A DNA stretch of 47,897 nt, taken from contig JAUXFG010000006.1 in NCBI GenBank assembly GCA_030620115.1, positions 1 through 47,897 on the forward strand. The letters are read 5' to 3'. Shown piece by piece: positions 26,332 to 34,898 of this stretch (position 1 is its first letter; every line of letters starts with the position of its first letter). This DNA is from Candidatus Fermentibacterota bacterium. GTDB lineage: Bacteria > JAFGKV01. Under the pieces are notes generated by a model. That model searched no databases, was not told the DNA's origin, and saw only the letters and a program-made list of their open reading frames with translations. Made by a program: the position numbers and the translations under genes.

Positions 26332-26708
26332 TATCGTGATGCCACGGCGTCTATCTCGACCCGCGCTCCTCCCGGCAGGGCAACCACTTGAACCGCTGCT
26401 CTGGCTGGCTTGTGTCCCTCAAAGAACTTCTCGTATGCTCTGTTGAATTGGGCATAGTCGGCAAGATCCGCAAGATATGCGGTGACTTTTGCGACACTCC
26501 GCATCCCCGCTCCCGCTGCTTCCAGAACATGGGCAATATTTGCAAGCGCTTGGCGCGTCTCTGGCCCAATCCCACCCGCGACCAAAGCCCCCGTCGCGGG
26601 ATCGATGCCGATCTGCCCCGCCGTGAAGATGAAATCCCCGGATACCACTGCCTGGCTATAGGGACCAAGGGCCTCCGGGGCTTGATCCGTGGCAACTGTC
26701 CTGTTCAT
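26328..26708 (-). CDS. ridA: RidA family enamine/imine deaminase
   Basis: RidA hydrolyses reactive enamine/imine intermediates made by PLP enzymes. The 126-residue protein is full length. It has ALGPYSQAV near the N-terminus, IFTAGQIGIDP, and the C-terminal ARAAVQVVALPGGARVEID, with the conserved arginine that binds the substrate carboxylate and the glutamate of the active site. SD GAGGAG is five bases from the ATG. Its stop overlaps the TTG start of the DUF5683 gene. Confidence 0.94.
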   Translation of the reverse strand: MNRTVATDQAPEALGPYSQAVVSGDFIFTAGQIGIDPATGALVAGGIGPETRQALANIAHVLEAAGAGMRSVAKVTAYLADLADYAQFNRAYEKFFEGHKPARAAVQVVALPGGARVEIDAVASRY

Positions 26709-26787
26709 TACGCTCCTCGAAACCTCACCCTTCTCTCTTCGTCCTACAGGCTACGCAACGACGGGCTGCGCGTGATTAGAGTTCCGT

Positions 26788-27069
26788 CTAAAGGATATAC
26801 CCGCGCCGCTCCGCCTGCTCCACACGTGTTTTGCGAAAAAGAATGTCCCATTCCTCACTGTCTTCATCAATGGGCCGACTATAAGAACGTAGAATCCTCC
26901 TGGTCTCACGGTCTATCTCATCCTCGGTTCTCAGATCATCGATCAACCATCCCGCCATTCTTTGCACAAGAAGGTTCTCATTCTCCGGCGGGGCTATTGC
27001 CTCTGCTTCCAAGAGCCTCTCCACCATGTCGCCTACTATGACGAATACTCTCTCTTCACTGAGTCTCAC
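26788..27069 (-). CDS. DUF507 family protein, copy 2
   Basis: The 93-residue protein begins MRLSEERV, carries the ED-rich helix DLRTEDEIDRET and ends with ERRGYIL. These mark DUF507, a small cytosolic family without a known function. The start is GTG 27069. A paralogue with the same length and start lies 56 bases upstream on the same strand; both are probably cotranscribed. Identity between the two copies is low, so the duplication is old. Confidence 0.85.
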   Translation of the reverse strand: MRLSEERVFVIVGDMVERLLEAEAIAPPENENLLVQRMAGWLIDDLRTEDEIDRETRRILRSYSRPIDEDSEEWDILFRKTRVEQAERRGYIL

Positions 27070-27125
27070 TGCTCACCCCCGTGTGGTCCACGGCTTGGTA
27101 GGGTACCATTCCCAACAACGTTTGG

Positions 27126-27407
27126 TCAGAGCACAAAACCCTGTCGCTTCGCCAGCTCTGCCTTGACTTTCATGAAGGCCGTACGTTGATCAATGCCCTC
27201 CCTGATCATGATTGCAGAATGCTTCAGGAGAAGATCTCTGACATCCGAATCCAAGGCCGCCTCCTCTTCCAGATTCCGCCTAATCGCCCTGGTAACCACG
27301 GTTTCTAGTAGCTCGTCGTCAGCTAAGATCTCAACCGGGGTCTCCTCTCGGAACTTCTTGACAACAAGCTGAGCCAGCCTCTCCACCTTTTGTCTCGACA
27401 ACCTCAT
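27126..27407 (-). CDS. DUF507 family protein, copy 1
   Basis: The 93-residue protein begins MRLSRQKVERLAQL and ends AKRQGFVL, with the family's central helix RNLEEEAALDSDV. It is a paralogue of the gene just downstream. SD GGAGGAG is five bases before the ATG. Function is unknown; tandem DUF507 pairs are seen in other bacteria, so both probably act together. Confidence 0.87.
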   Translation of the reverse strand: MRLSRQKVERLAQLVVKKFREETPVEILADDELLETVVTRAIRRNLEEEAALDSDVRDLLLKHSAIMIREGIDQRTAFMKVKAELAKRQGFVL

Positions 27408-27640
27408 CTGGTCTCCTCCAATCAGCCACGGGCAGGCCTTGTTGCGCGGCGATCAGCTTCATTCCCGTGCATGCGCCTTCATCATGATTCCCGGCCGCCG
27501 GTGCCGCCCGTTCGTATTAGGGGTGTCTCCGCCTTTGTCGATCGCTGCATCCATCAGCAGTAGTGCCGAGCGCGCGGGCGCCCTCGATACATGACCATAG
27601 TCACGAGCCGAAACACCTCGTTCTCACATTCGTCGGGGGA

Positions 27641-27862
27641 TTATCCTCCCTCTTTCGGAGGCTCTCCTGCCTTGTATCTCTGATCTTTTACGGCGCGAAT
27701 GGCTTCAAGCAGCTCTTCCGGCTTGATCACTTTCTTTTTCACGAGAAGGGCAACCAGCGCTTCCATACTCATGGTGTTGCTGAGACAAAGCTCCTCGAAT
27801 CCGACCTTTCTTTGTACACCATCCTTGACCAGTATCACACCTTTGAAACTCTGTTCTTCCAA
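27641..27862 (-). CDS. Small protein of unknown function
   Basis: The 73-residue protein has a short beta-rich start (SFKGVILVKDGVQRKVGFEEL) and a helix typical of small regulators (MEALVALLVKKKVIKPEELLEAI). I do not recognise the family. The frame is open from TTG 27880, but GGGAGG five bases before TTG 27862 favours the shorter start. It lies upstream of the DUF507 genes on the same strand, 233 bases away, with no gene between them. Composition looks like real protein. Confidence 0.65.
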   Translation of the reverse strand: MEEQSFKGVILVKDGVQRKVGFEELCLSNTMSMEALVALLVKKKVIKPEELLEAIRAVKDQRYKAGEPPKEGG

Positions 27863-28033
27863 TCGATCCTCCCTCTCCAAAAAACCCGCATATCCGTCGC
27901 GTTATGATACCTCTCTGCATCCTCGCTGTCAATCGAACGTTCGGAACTCATAGCGCCTCTTGACAAGCCCCAATAGAAGCGTACCATTGTGTTAGATAGA
28001 TGCAACGAGCATTCAGGAGGGGGAACGGGATAC

Positions 28034-29209
28034 GTGAGTCCTCAACCAAGCAGAAATCAGAGACTGAAACGACTCCATGAGCGCATGTTCAATGTGCCGC
28101 CTGCATGCATTGCTTTCGCGCCGGGGAGGCTCATGATCTTGGGCGACGGCGAGTATACCGATGATGGTCTCTCCATGGCCTGCGCCATCGGGAGGTACAC
28201 ATGGGTGGCCGCCTCTCCACGAGAGGATCGCCGCCTCGTTGCACACTCGGAGTGGGCGCGACAAACAATCCGCATCTCGCCACGCCCGCCAACCCCAACC
28301 GGTCACGGGTTTTGGGGTGATCACGTCGTGGGGGTGTGGTCAGGGTTGACCGCCGGCCGGGTACGGAATCGCGGTGTCTCTTTGACCATTACGGGAGATC
28401 TTCCACCCGGTATTGGCCTCGGCAGTTCGGCGTCGCTCCAGATGGCGGTGGCATTCGTCATGAGAGAGCTGTGGGATCTTCCCCTCGATAACCGAGATCT
28501 CGCCATGGTAGCCCACCGTTCCGAGAATCTCTTTGTGGGTGTGCATAGCGGGCTCGTTGATCAGATGGTAGCAGTGTCCGGCCGAATGAAAAAAATCTTG
28601 TGTCTTGACTGCAACACCTTCGAGACAAATCATATGGAGATCCCCTCTTACATCGATCTCGTGGTGTGTGATTCCGGGGTACATCGCGCCCTGGCTCGAG
28701 CACCGTTCAATGAACGGCGTGGTGAGCTTGATGAGGGGCTTCATTTCTTCAAGAATCGCTATCCTGGTCTCACCGGCTTTCGCCAGGTCAGTGCGGAGAT
28801 GTTGGTTCAGGGCGCCGAGGAGCTCTCACCGACTGCTCTCAAACGAGTCCGGCATGTGGTAACCGAGAATGACAGGGTCCGACGAGCCATCATTGCCCTG
28901 CGATGGGGTGACATCGAGACGTTGGGAGGTCTCATGCTCGCCTCTTACCGCTCACTGAAAGATGCATTCGACTCATCCACTCCCGAGTTGGACGAAATCA
29001 TCCATCTAAGCGGGGGTATCCACGGCGTCATCGGCTCCCGCCCTTCAGGACCCGGCTTTGGGGGCTGTACAATCCATCTCGTCGAGCACAAACATGCCGC
29101 GGCATTGGTGAAGCGCCTTCGGCGAGGGTACAAAACACCTGCCATGAGAACTCCTCAGGTATTTACTCTCTCTCCGGTTTCCGGCGCAGCTGTGGCGTGT
29201 TTTTCTTAG
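28034..29209 (+). CDS. GHMP family sugar kinase, galactokinase-like
   Basis: The 391-residue protein has the three GHMP motifs: PGRLMILGDGEYTDDG near the N-terminus, PPGIGLGSSASLQMAV (ATP-binding loop) and SGPGFGGCTIHLV near the C-terminus. It also has HRSENLFVGVHSGLVDQMVAVSG, the galactokinase segment with the catalytic Asp. The galactokinase signature normally reads GEHTDYNGG; here the His and several residues differ, so another sugar is possible. The start is GTG 28034 after AGGAGGGGG, with a longer option from 27989. Its end overlaps the convergent RluD gene by four bases. No other sugar-pathway gene is adjacent. Confidence 0.83.
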   Translation: MSPQPSRNQRLKRLHERMFNVPPACIAFAPGRLMILGDGEYTDDGLSMACAIGRYTWVAASPREDRRLVAHSEWARQTIRISPRPPTPTGHGFWGDHVVGVWSGLTAGRVRNRGVSLTITGDLPPGIGLGSSASLQMAVAFVMRELWDLPLDNRDLAMVAHRSENLFVGVHSGLVDQMVAVSGRMKKILCLDCNTFETNHMEIPSYIDLVVCDSGVHRALARAPFNERRGELDEGLHFFKNRYPGLTGFRQVSAEMLVQGAEELSPTALKRVRHVVTENDRVRRAIIALRWGDIETLGGLMLASYRSLKDAFDSSTPELDEIIHLSGGIHGVIGSRPSGPGFGGCTIHLVEHKHAAALVKRLRRGYKTPAMRTPQVFTLSPVSGAAVACFS

Positions 29210-30180
29210 GCTTGGCGACTCAAAAACTCAGTCAGCGCGCGATAGTCGGCAGGTGGGGGCACTAAGAAGCTCATTAGCTCATCCGTCTTGGGGTGACGGA
29301 AGGCTAGCTTCCACGAGTGGAGCGCGGGTCTGGAAATCATTGAGAGAGCCTCCTTTGCCTGAGCCCCCAGCCCCGGAGGCACTCTTCTCGTCGCCCGTCG
29401 CCTCCCTCCATAGTCGGCATCGCCAAAGACCGGATGCCCGAGATAGGAAAGATGCACCCTAATCTGATGCGTGCGGCCCGTGAGGAGGACAATCTCCAGT
29501 TCGCTCGCAAAGGTCCATTGATGGACCACTTCGAGGATGCTTCGCGCATCCTTGCCGCGCGGAGTCACCGCCATCCTTTTCCTGTACCGATGATGCCTGC
29601 CTATGGGGAGCCGTACTTCCTGGTTATTGGGATGAGGAATTCCCCAGACAATCGCCCTGTACCATTTTCTCACCAGCCGCCCCTGGATCTGGGCTGCCAA
29701 CGCGAGATACGTCGGCTCATCACGTGCCACCATGATGAGTCCGGAGGTCCCCTTGTCGAGTCTGTGGACGATTCCTGGCCGCTCAGGCCCTCCGGGCGCA
29801 TTGATACGCCCCCAGCGATGGATAAGTGCATTCACCAGCGTCCCATGCCTGCGAGGTCCGGCGGGGTGAACGACCATACCTGCGGGTTTGTTGATCACTG
29901 CCAGGTATTCATCCTCATGGATCATGTCGAGAAGTATTGGCTCCCCGGGAATAGACACCGTCGGCGATGCCGGTGGACTCACCACCACACGCTGACCGAG
30001 TTTCACCTTCGCTGCCGTCTTGCAGGATCCTCCGTCCACCGTCACGAACCCATCCTTGACCCACTGCTTCACGGTGGTCCTACTCGTATCTGTCATCATA
30101 CGCGATAGGAATACATCGAGCCGCAGATCCTGGTGATCCTCATCAACGTCGAAAACCAATGGATTTCGGTGAACCGCCAC
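29206..30180 (-). CDS. rluD: RluA/RluD-family 23S rRNA pseudouridine synthase
   Basis: The 324-residue protein has an S4 RNA-binding domain (about residues 18-70) and the catalytic domain with HRLDKGTSGL, where D142 is the nucleophile. LAVINKPAGMVVHP and LLTGRTHQIRVHLSYLGHPVFGD are also typical. Such enzymes convert uridines of 23S rRNA to pseudouridine; the exact site cannot be told, so the symbol is a best guess. The start is GTG without a clear ribosome site. The next gene on the plus strand starts 14 bases away, so the two share a short divergent region. Confidence 0.9.
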   Translation of the reverse strand: MAVHRNPLVFDVDEDHQDLRLDVFLSRMMTDTSRTTVKQWVKDGFVTVDGGSCKTAAKVKLGQRVVVSPPASPTVSIPGEPILLDMIHEDEYLAVINKPAGMVVHPAGPRRHGTLVNALIHRWGRINAPGGPERPGIVHRLDKGTSGLIMVARDEPTYLALAAQIQGRLVRKWYRAIVWGIPHPNNQEVRLPIGRHHRYRKRMAVTPRGKDARSILEVVHQWTFASELEIVLLTGRTHQIRVHLSYLGHPVFGDADYGGRRRATRRVPPGLGAQAKEALSMISRPALHSWKLAFRHPKTDELMSFLVPPPADYRALTEFLSRQA

Positions 30181-30193
30181 TTATATTCCAATC

Positions 30194-30757
30194 ATGAGAA
30201 TTCCAATAAAGACTGCGCAGAGGCAACCCGAAGGAATCATGGTGCGGGTCCACCCCACAGAAATCCGTCTCGCAAGGCTATTCACGATTCTCGGGATCGT
30301 GGGTGGAACAGTGATCTGCGGAGCCTTGGCTGTGCTGATTCTTCTGATAGCTGATCCAGGAGATCTTCTTGCCCTCCCCGAAGGAAGAAAAGCTCTTCTC
30401 TCTCTCGGAGCCATGGGAGCAGTTACTGCCGCCTTCATCGCATGCGCTGCCTACTACCTGAAGCGCCTGCCGCACATAGGCCTCACGCTGGACAGTGATT
30501 CACTGACGTGCACATCTGCATTCAAGTCCGTCCGGATCCCCGTTCACGAAATTGGCGAAATACGCATATCCTTCACGGGACGGATCCCCACCACATCCGT
30601 GACCTGGCGCAAGGGGACTCTTACGATTCGCGCCACGTTGACCGACCCCAAGAACCCAGGTTCATATCGAACGATCCACAAGGCCCCTGCCCAAGGGCTG
30701 CGGTATCTGGAGCATGTGCTGCTGCAGCGCAACCCAGGGATTAGATTCGTGCGCTAG
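30194..30757 (+). CDS. Two-span membrane protein with a PH-like soluble part
   Basis: This 187-residue protein has two membrane segments (about residues 30-52 and 70-92). A beta-rich domain follows, with LTLDSDSLTCTS, VRIPVHEIGEIRISF and TLTIRATLTD, similar to bacterial PH-like domains. The function is not known. ATG 30194 lacks a ribosome site, while ATG 30239 has GAAGGA upstream, so the true protein may be 172 residues. Its end overlaps the convergent lspA by 17 bases. Confidence 0.7.
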   Translation: MRIPIKTAQRQPEGIMVRVHPTEIRLARLFTILGIVGGTVICGALAVLILLIADPGDLLALPEGRKALLSLGAMGAVTAAFIACAAYYLKRLPHIGLTLDSDSLTCTSAFKSVRIPVHEIGEIRISFTGRIPTTSVTWRKGTLTIRATLTDPKNPGSYRTIHKAPAQGLRYLEHVLLQRNPGIRFVR

Positions 30758-31274
30758 CGCACGTCTTCTCTGTTTCGGTCTCTGACGATGCATGCCTTTT
30801 CCGGCCGCCACGTTTTCTCTCGGTGAGCAAGAGAAGGACTATCCCTACCACCACCGCGGCATCAGCAACATTGAATACAGGCCATCGGTGGGAGGAATCA
30901 ATGCCCACATCCAGGAAATCCACGACTTCCGTTCTGATCAGTCGATCAATGAGATTGCCCACCGCCCCTCCCAGGAGAATTCCCATGGAGGCGGTTCGCC
31001 AGGTGCTGACCCGGCTCTCCGACACGAGAATATACGCGATAAGCCCTGATCCAATAACCGTAATCGCCATCAAAGGCCAGCCGGTGAGTGGACCTGATGA
31101 AATGCCGAATGCGATACCTGGATTCCTTGTGTAGGTAAGCCGGACCACGTTGCCAAGGATCTGTATGCTTTCATGATATGCCATGCTGCTCATCACCCAG
31201 ATCTTGGTGATCTGATCAAAAAGCGTCAGCGACGCTGCAAGACCCATCCCAATCAGTATCCGTTTTGCCCGCAT
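30741..31274 (-). CDS. lspA: Lipoprotein signal peptidase II
   Basis: LspA cleaves the signal peptide of prolipoproteins in the inner membrane, after diacylglycerol is added. The 177-residue protein has four membrane segments and both catalytic aspartates: D119 in EVVDFLDVG and D138 in FNVADAAVVVG; GNLIDR is also seen. Normal length. The longer open frame was cut to ATG 31274, with GAGGG seven bases upstream. It is the last gene of the minus-strand run and overlaps the convergent PH-like gene by 17 bases. It would process the TPR lipoprotein, among others. Confidence 0.95.
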   Translation of the reverse strand: MRAKRILIGMGLAASLTLFDQITKIWVMSSMAYHESIQILGNVVRLTYTRNPGIAFGISSGPLTGWPLMAITVIGSGLIAYILVSESRVSTWRTASMGILLGGAVGNLIDRLIRTEVVDFLDVGIDSSHRWPVFNVADAAVVVGIVLLLLTERKRGGRKRHASSETETEKTCASARI

Positions 31275-31387
31275 CGTGATCCCTCTTGTCTCCTGGTAAA
31301 GGTAGGTCGGCTGCAATGGCCGCGGTCGAACCCTCTCCGCGTTTCTCTCGGAGGGGAAAAGGAGGTATCCGGAGGGCACGGGGATGG

Positions 31388-31852
31388 CTACTTTCCCCTC
31401 CGCCCTTCTGTTTCCTCATAGAACTCGAGCAGGCTGAGCTGGCGTTCGGCCAAGCTGCGGAGTTTGCTGAGGTAGTCGAGTCTCCTCAGTTCGAGGTCCT
31501 CAACCTCACGGGCTATCCTTGCCATGGTTCCCTGAATAGTGGTCACCTTCTTTTTCGCTTCTTCCTCCGCCCGCTCCAATATCAATTCCGCTTCTTTCTC
31601 GGCCGCCCGCCGAATCATCTCGGCATTCTTGCGCGTCTCGACCAATGTCTCATGCAGTGCATTCTCCACGGTCTGATACTTCTTCAGTTCCATTTGCATG
31701 CTCTCGCGCTCACGTTTGAGCTCCTCATATTTCCTATGGAGATTGAGCACCTTCTGCCCAACTACATCGAGGTAGCTATCGACCTCATCGGGGTTGTATC
31801 CACGAAAGCTCTTGGAGAACTCGTGTTCGGTGATTTCCAACGGTGTATCCAC
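31388..31852 (-). CDS. DivIVA-domain coiled-coil protein
   Basis: The 154-residue protein starts with the DivIVA lipid-binding motif (TPLEITEHEFSKSFRGY then NPDEVDSYLD) and continues as a long coiled coil (about residues 30-140) rich in Glu, Lys and Arg. DivIVA proteins mark curved membrane and organise division or polar growth. In Gram-negatives with this protein its job is less clear. SD AGGAGG lies five bases before GTG 31852. The yggS remnant lies 25 bases upstream; in Gram-positive and some other genomes yggS and divIVA lie in one division cluster, so the neighbourhood is old. Confidence 0.9.
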   Translation of the reverse strand: MDTPLEITEHEFSKSFRGYNPDEVDSYLDVVGQKVLNLHRKYEELKRERESMQMELKKYQTVENALHETLVETRKNAEMIRRAAEKEAELILERAEEEAKKKVTTIQGTMARIAREVEDLELRRLDYLSKLRSLAERQLSLLEFYEETEGRRGK

Positions 31853-31877
31853 CAACTCCTCCTTGATCTACCTATCT

Positions 31878-32243
31878 CTAATGACCGAACAGGGCCGTGC
31901 CTATCCGCACCATGGTTGCGCCCTCTTCCACTGCCACCTCGTAATCAGCAGTCATTCCCATGGAGAGATGACACAAGCCTTGGCATTCTCGCCTCAGCTC
32001 GTCCCTGAGCTGTCTCAGGCGATGAAAAATGGGGCGACTATCCTCAGGATCAGCAACAAACGGGCCAATGGTCATAAGGCCCACCAATCGAACACCAACC
32101 ACCGCACTCAGTTGCCCAATCACCGCATAGCGTTGGGCTATCTCTTCGCTGGACAGCATCTCTCTACGAAATCCTTTCGTGCATTGGAAAGCATCACCAC
32201 GCATTGGGAGGTCAATATAGCAATGTGACTCATCCGCTCAAAG
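31878..32243 (-). pseudogene. yggS: yggS remnant: C-terminal half of a PLP homeostasis protein
   Basis: The frame carries only the C-terminal half of the YggS/PROSC family: TKGF, VRLVGLMTIGPF, LSMGMTADYEVAVEEGATMVRIGTALFG. The N-terminal half, with the PLP lysine and the HxIGxLQxNK motif, is absent. Upstream, in frame, the remnant reads back to a stop codon near 32244, and then the epimerase gene begins. A 5' deletion of about 110-120 codons is likely. The remaining 108-codon frame starting at 32204 could still be translated but could not bind PLP. Confidence 0.82.
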
Positions 32244-32277
32244 CGCATCCTATGGGTTCAGGAATACCGGCAGTCCA

Positions 32278-33246
32278 TCAAATAAGCTCTGCCTGTCTAT
32301 ACCATGCAATAGTCCACTCCATGCCCTCTCTTACATCAACTGAAGGGGCATATCCCAACAATTGCCGGGCCTTCTGGATGGAAAACGCGCGGTTCTTTGT
32401 GAAGAAGTCCATCCGTCTCCGAAAGATGGGCGGCTTCAAACCCAACGGTGGGAATACCGCCTCCGCCATGGCCGCTGCTGCCATGAAGGGCCATACAGGG
32501 AGATGCAGGCGTGGAGGTGAAACGCCCAAGAGCTCCGCTACAATGTGTGCCCATTCATTCAGAGTCGGCGCCGATGGCCCCCCCAAGATAAACACCTGGC
32601 CTATGGCTTCGCTCCTCTTTCCGCAGAGCACAATACCGTCTACCAGATCATCGATATAGGTCAAATGGTAGCGCGGTGTGCCGTCACCGATCAAAAAGGA
32701 CCGCCCCTTGGCAATCAATCTGATAAACTTCAATAGTCTCAGATCCCCGGGTCCATAGATCCCCGTAGGACGAAAAACGACGATCTCCATGTCGGATCCG
32801 TGCTGTGCAAGAAACTTCTCAGTAGCGACCTTGCTCTCCTGATAAAGATCACCCGGAGAAAAGGGCGCTTCCTCGTCTGCAGGAGGCCCGATGATCTCAC
32901 CATGAACCCCCACAGTACTGCAATGCACGAATCTCCTCACCCTGTTGGCCGCCGCAGCCTGAAATAGATTGATGGAACCATGGTAGTTCACCGCTGCGTA
33001 GTCCTTTTCCTTCAGGGATGGGTCCCGATAGGCCGCCGCAATGTGATAGACCGTATGAACGCCCTCCGTGGCCTCACGGCAGGCATGCACATCCCGGAGA
33101 TCGCCTATGACTGACTCGAGGTGCGCGAACCGCTCGCCCGGCTCTCGCCGGACAAGAAGACGGACGTTTTCCCCGGATGAGACCAATCGTTGGACGAGGT
33201 GTGATCCGGTGAATCCAGTCGCGCCAGTGACTAGGCTAGTCCGCAT
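32278..33246 (-). CDS. NAD-dependent epimerase/dehydratase (extended SDR)
   Basis: The 322-residue protein has the Rossmann motif GATGFTGSHL at residues 8-17, the catalytic pair YQESK (Tyr/Lys), and the GDLRDV adenine-binding strand. A substrate-domain segment FRPTGIYGPGD is also typical. It belongs to the extended SDR group that includes hopanoid- and sterol-related dehydrogenases and nucleotide-sugar epimerases; the substrate is not determined. The start is ATG with GGTGAGAG before it. The deletion in yggS lies directly downstream. Confidence 0.9.
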   Translation of the reverse strand: MRTSLVTGATGFTGSHLVQRLVSSGENVRLLVRREPGERFAHLESVIGDLRDVHACREATEGVHTVYHIAAAYRDPSLKEKDYAAVNYHGSINLFQAAAANRVRRFVHCSTVGVHGEIIGPPADEEAPFSPGDLYQESKVATEKFLAQHGSDMEIVVFRPTGIYGPGDLRLLKFIRLIAKGRSFLIGDGTPRYHLTYIDDLVDGIVLCGKRSEAIGQVFILGGPSAPTLNEWAHIVAELLGVSPPRLHLPVWPFMAAAAMAEAVFPPLGLKPPIFRRRMDFFTKNRAFSIQKARQLLGYAPSVDVREGMEWTIAWYRQAELI

Positions 33247-33382
33247 CTCTCACCAGCTCTCATCGCCTGCACTGAGCCTTGCCGAAGTGCGAAATCGCGA
33301 AGATGACGATGAATGCAGAGCTATTATGCATGACTGGTGAGAATACAGGCCGGGACCGGGGGACAACGTGCGGTGGTGAGTG

Positions 33383-34060
33383 CTAACCAGAGCCCGAAAT
33401 CAGGGCAATCATCGGTTTGACCCATCCTTCGACAAGAAAAGTCAGCCGACCGATAAGAAGGGAGATACGAGCCATGATCGTGTAGCCAAAACTCGCACCA
33501 AAGCAGATCATGATGAAGTAAACACCAATCCTGCTCACCGGCTTCAGGATCCCCGTATGAGGCTTTGAGAAGTAGAAGTAGATGAGCACGCTTAGGACAC
33601 CTACAATGATCAGCAGGTTCTCGAATGTTACCGAAGAAAGGGAACTCAGGGGCAACATCGTATCTCTGACTTGCGGGAGCACATCTCCATGGAGGCGCTG
33701 CATGAGCTCCACGCCGACGAAATAGCCGATGTACACGGCAAGCGCCCATCTGCCAAGAAAAGACACTTTGGGGATGTAACGGCAATAGAGCATGATCCCA
33801 AGGATTCCGCCGATGGCAAGATACCAGTTTGGCCCCGGATCGGCGAGAAGACGCTCAACAAGATTCGGCCATATTGTCCTATAGAACACGAGGCCGATCT
33901 CATACCCCAGCGAGACGCCGACAAAAATGCTCTCGGCAAGCCTATACACGGGATTGTCCTTGTATAGGAAGCTATAGATGGCCAGCGTCAGGAACGCGGC
34001 CAGCCAGATGCCGGCAAAACTACTGAGAGCCAAGTCTTCCTCCAGCCCTTTTGCGCTCAC
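33383..34060 (-). CDS. Multi-pass membrane protein of the four-gene cluster (gene A)
   Basis: The 225-residue protein has about seven hydrophobic segments, including SSFAGIWLAAFLTLAIYSFL, LAIGGILGIMLYC, WALAVYIGYFVGVEL, LLIIVGVLSVLIYFYF and VYFIMICFGASFGYTIMA. I recognise no family. The start is GTG 34060, which puts it 41 bases inside the end of gene B; no other start lies nearby. It is the last gene of the cluster. It probably sits in the inner membrane with the other three products. Confidence 0.75.
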   Translation of the reverse strand: MSAKGLEEDLALSSFAGIWLAAFLTLAIYSFLYKDNPVYRLAESIFVGVSLGYEIGLVFYRTIWPNLVERLLADPGPNWYLAIGGILGIMLYCRYIPKVSFLGRWALAVYIGYFVGVELMQRLHGDVLPQVRDTMLPLSSLSSVTFENLLIIVGVLSVLIYFYFSKPHTGILKPVSRIGVYFIMICFGASFGYTIMARISLLIGRLTFLVEGWVKPMIALISGSG

Positions 34061-34898
34061 TCCGGGAGAAAAGATAGACCAAATTCCCCATGAGTATGAA
34101 GGCGATGATGATCAGGTGTACGATGGATTGCACGTCCATTCCCTTTATTGCTACGTTGGACCGGGATTTGAGCTCCGGGTAGGCGTTGCCCAGAAGCACC
34201 TCGTATTCCGCGCCGCCCTTCATTCCACCCATCAAGCCCACCATCTGCCCGGCCTTGAGATAGGCATAGTACTTGGGCGCCGAAACAGCCGTGGCCCCCA
34301 CGCCCACCGGCTGGCCGAACTGCGCGTTGACCAGGATTGCCCACCACTCGCCGATAATCCCCGTTGACAGGCTCACGGAGATCTCGATATCAGAATAGTT
34401 CCATACATCCTGCAGAAGAGGAATCTCGGAGTATTCTACCCCCCGAGTGTCTTTGGGAAAAACAATGGAGATATCCTCCGCCATCCGGCGAAGGACCGCA
34501 AGACCGCCATCTTTATAGCCCAGATAGACGTAATCTTCCCCCTCGACCACGGGAAATTCCTCCGCGACTTTGTAAAGGGCCTGCTTCGCCTGATTGTCAC
34601 CACCCAGGGGAAAAAGGGATATCACTACCACCCGGAGCCCTTTGACAAAGCAATGTCTCAAGACCGCATCCGCCATGGGATCAAGCTCCGGCGCGGAACT
34701 GGGGCCATAGTCAAAGGAGACCATGACCACCTGGCCAGGCTCAAATGACTCCATCCGGTCAAAGAGCTGTTCAACAGCGGGCGTTGTCTTCACCGGCAAC
34801 CCCATGGGCATCAAGATGGGAATCAAGGCCCCCACCGCCACCAAGATATAGACCCAGCGCTTATCGATCCCGCCTATCTTCTGCGCATCATCCATCAT
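34020..34898 (-). CDS. Membrane-anchored protein with a large soluble domain (gene B)
   Basis: The 292-residue protein has one membrane segment near the N-terminus (about 14-34), a soluble region of about 220 residues and a second membrane segment near the C-terminus (about 258-278, VHLIIIAFILMGNLVYLF). The soluble part alternates strands and helices (QVVMVSFDYGPSS, RVVVISLFPLGG, VYLGYKDGG, VGVGATAVSAPKYYAY), like a Rossmann-type fold. No catalytic motif is recognised. ATG 34898 overlaps the stop of gene C in TGATG. Both membrane segments point to an anchored periplasmic or cytosolic domain; topology is uncertain. Confidence 0.75.
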   Translation of the reverse strand: MMDDAQKIGGIDKRWVYILVAVGALIPILMPMGLPVKTTPAVEQLFDRMESFEPGQVVMVSFDYGPSSAPELDPMADAVLRHCFVKGLRVVVISLFPLGGDNQAKQALYKVAEEFPVVEGEDYVYLGYKDGGLAVLRRMAEDISIVFPKDTRGVEYSEIPLLQDVWNYSDIEISVSLSTGIIGEWWAILVNAQFGQPVGVGATAVSAPKYYAYLKAGQMVGLMGGMKGGAEYEVLLGNAYPELKSRSNVAIKGMDVQSIVHLIIIAFILMGNLVYLFSRSERKRAGGRLGSQ

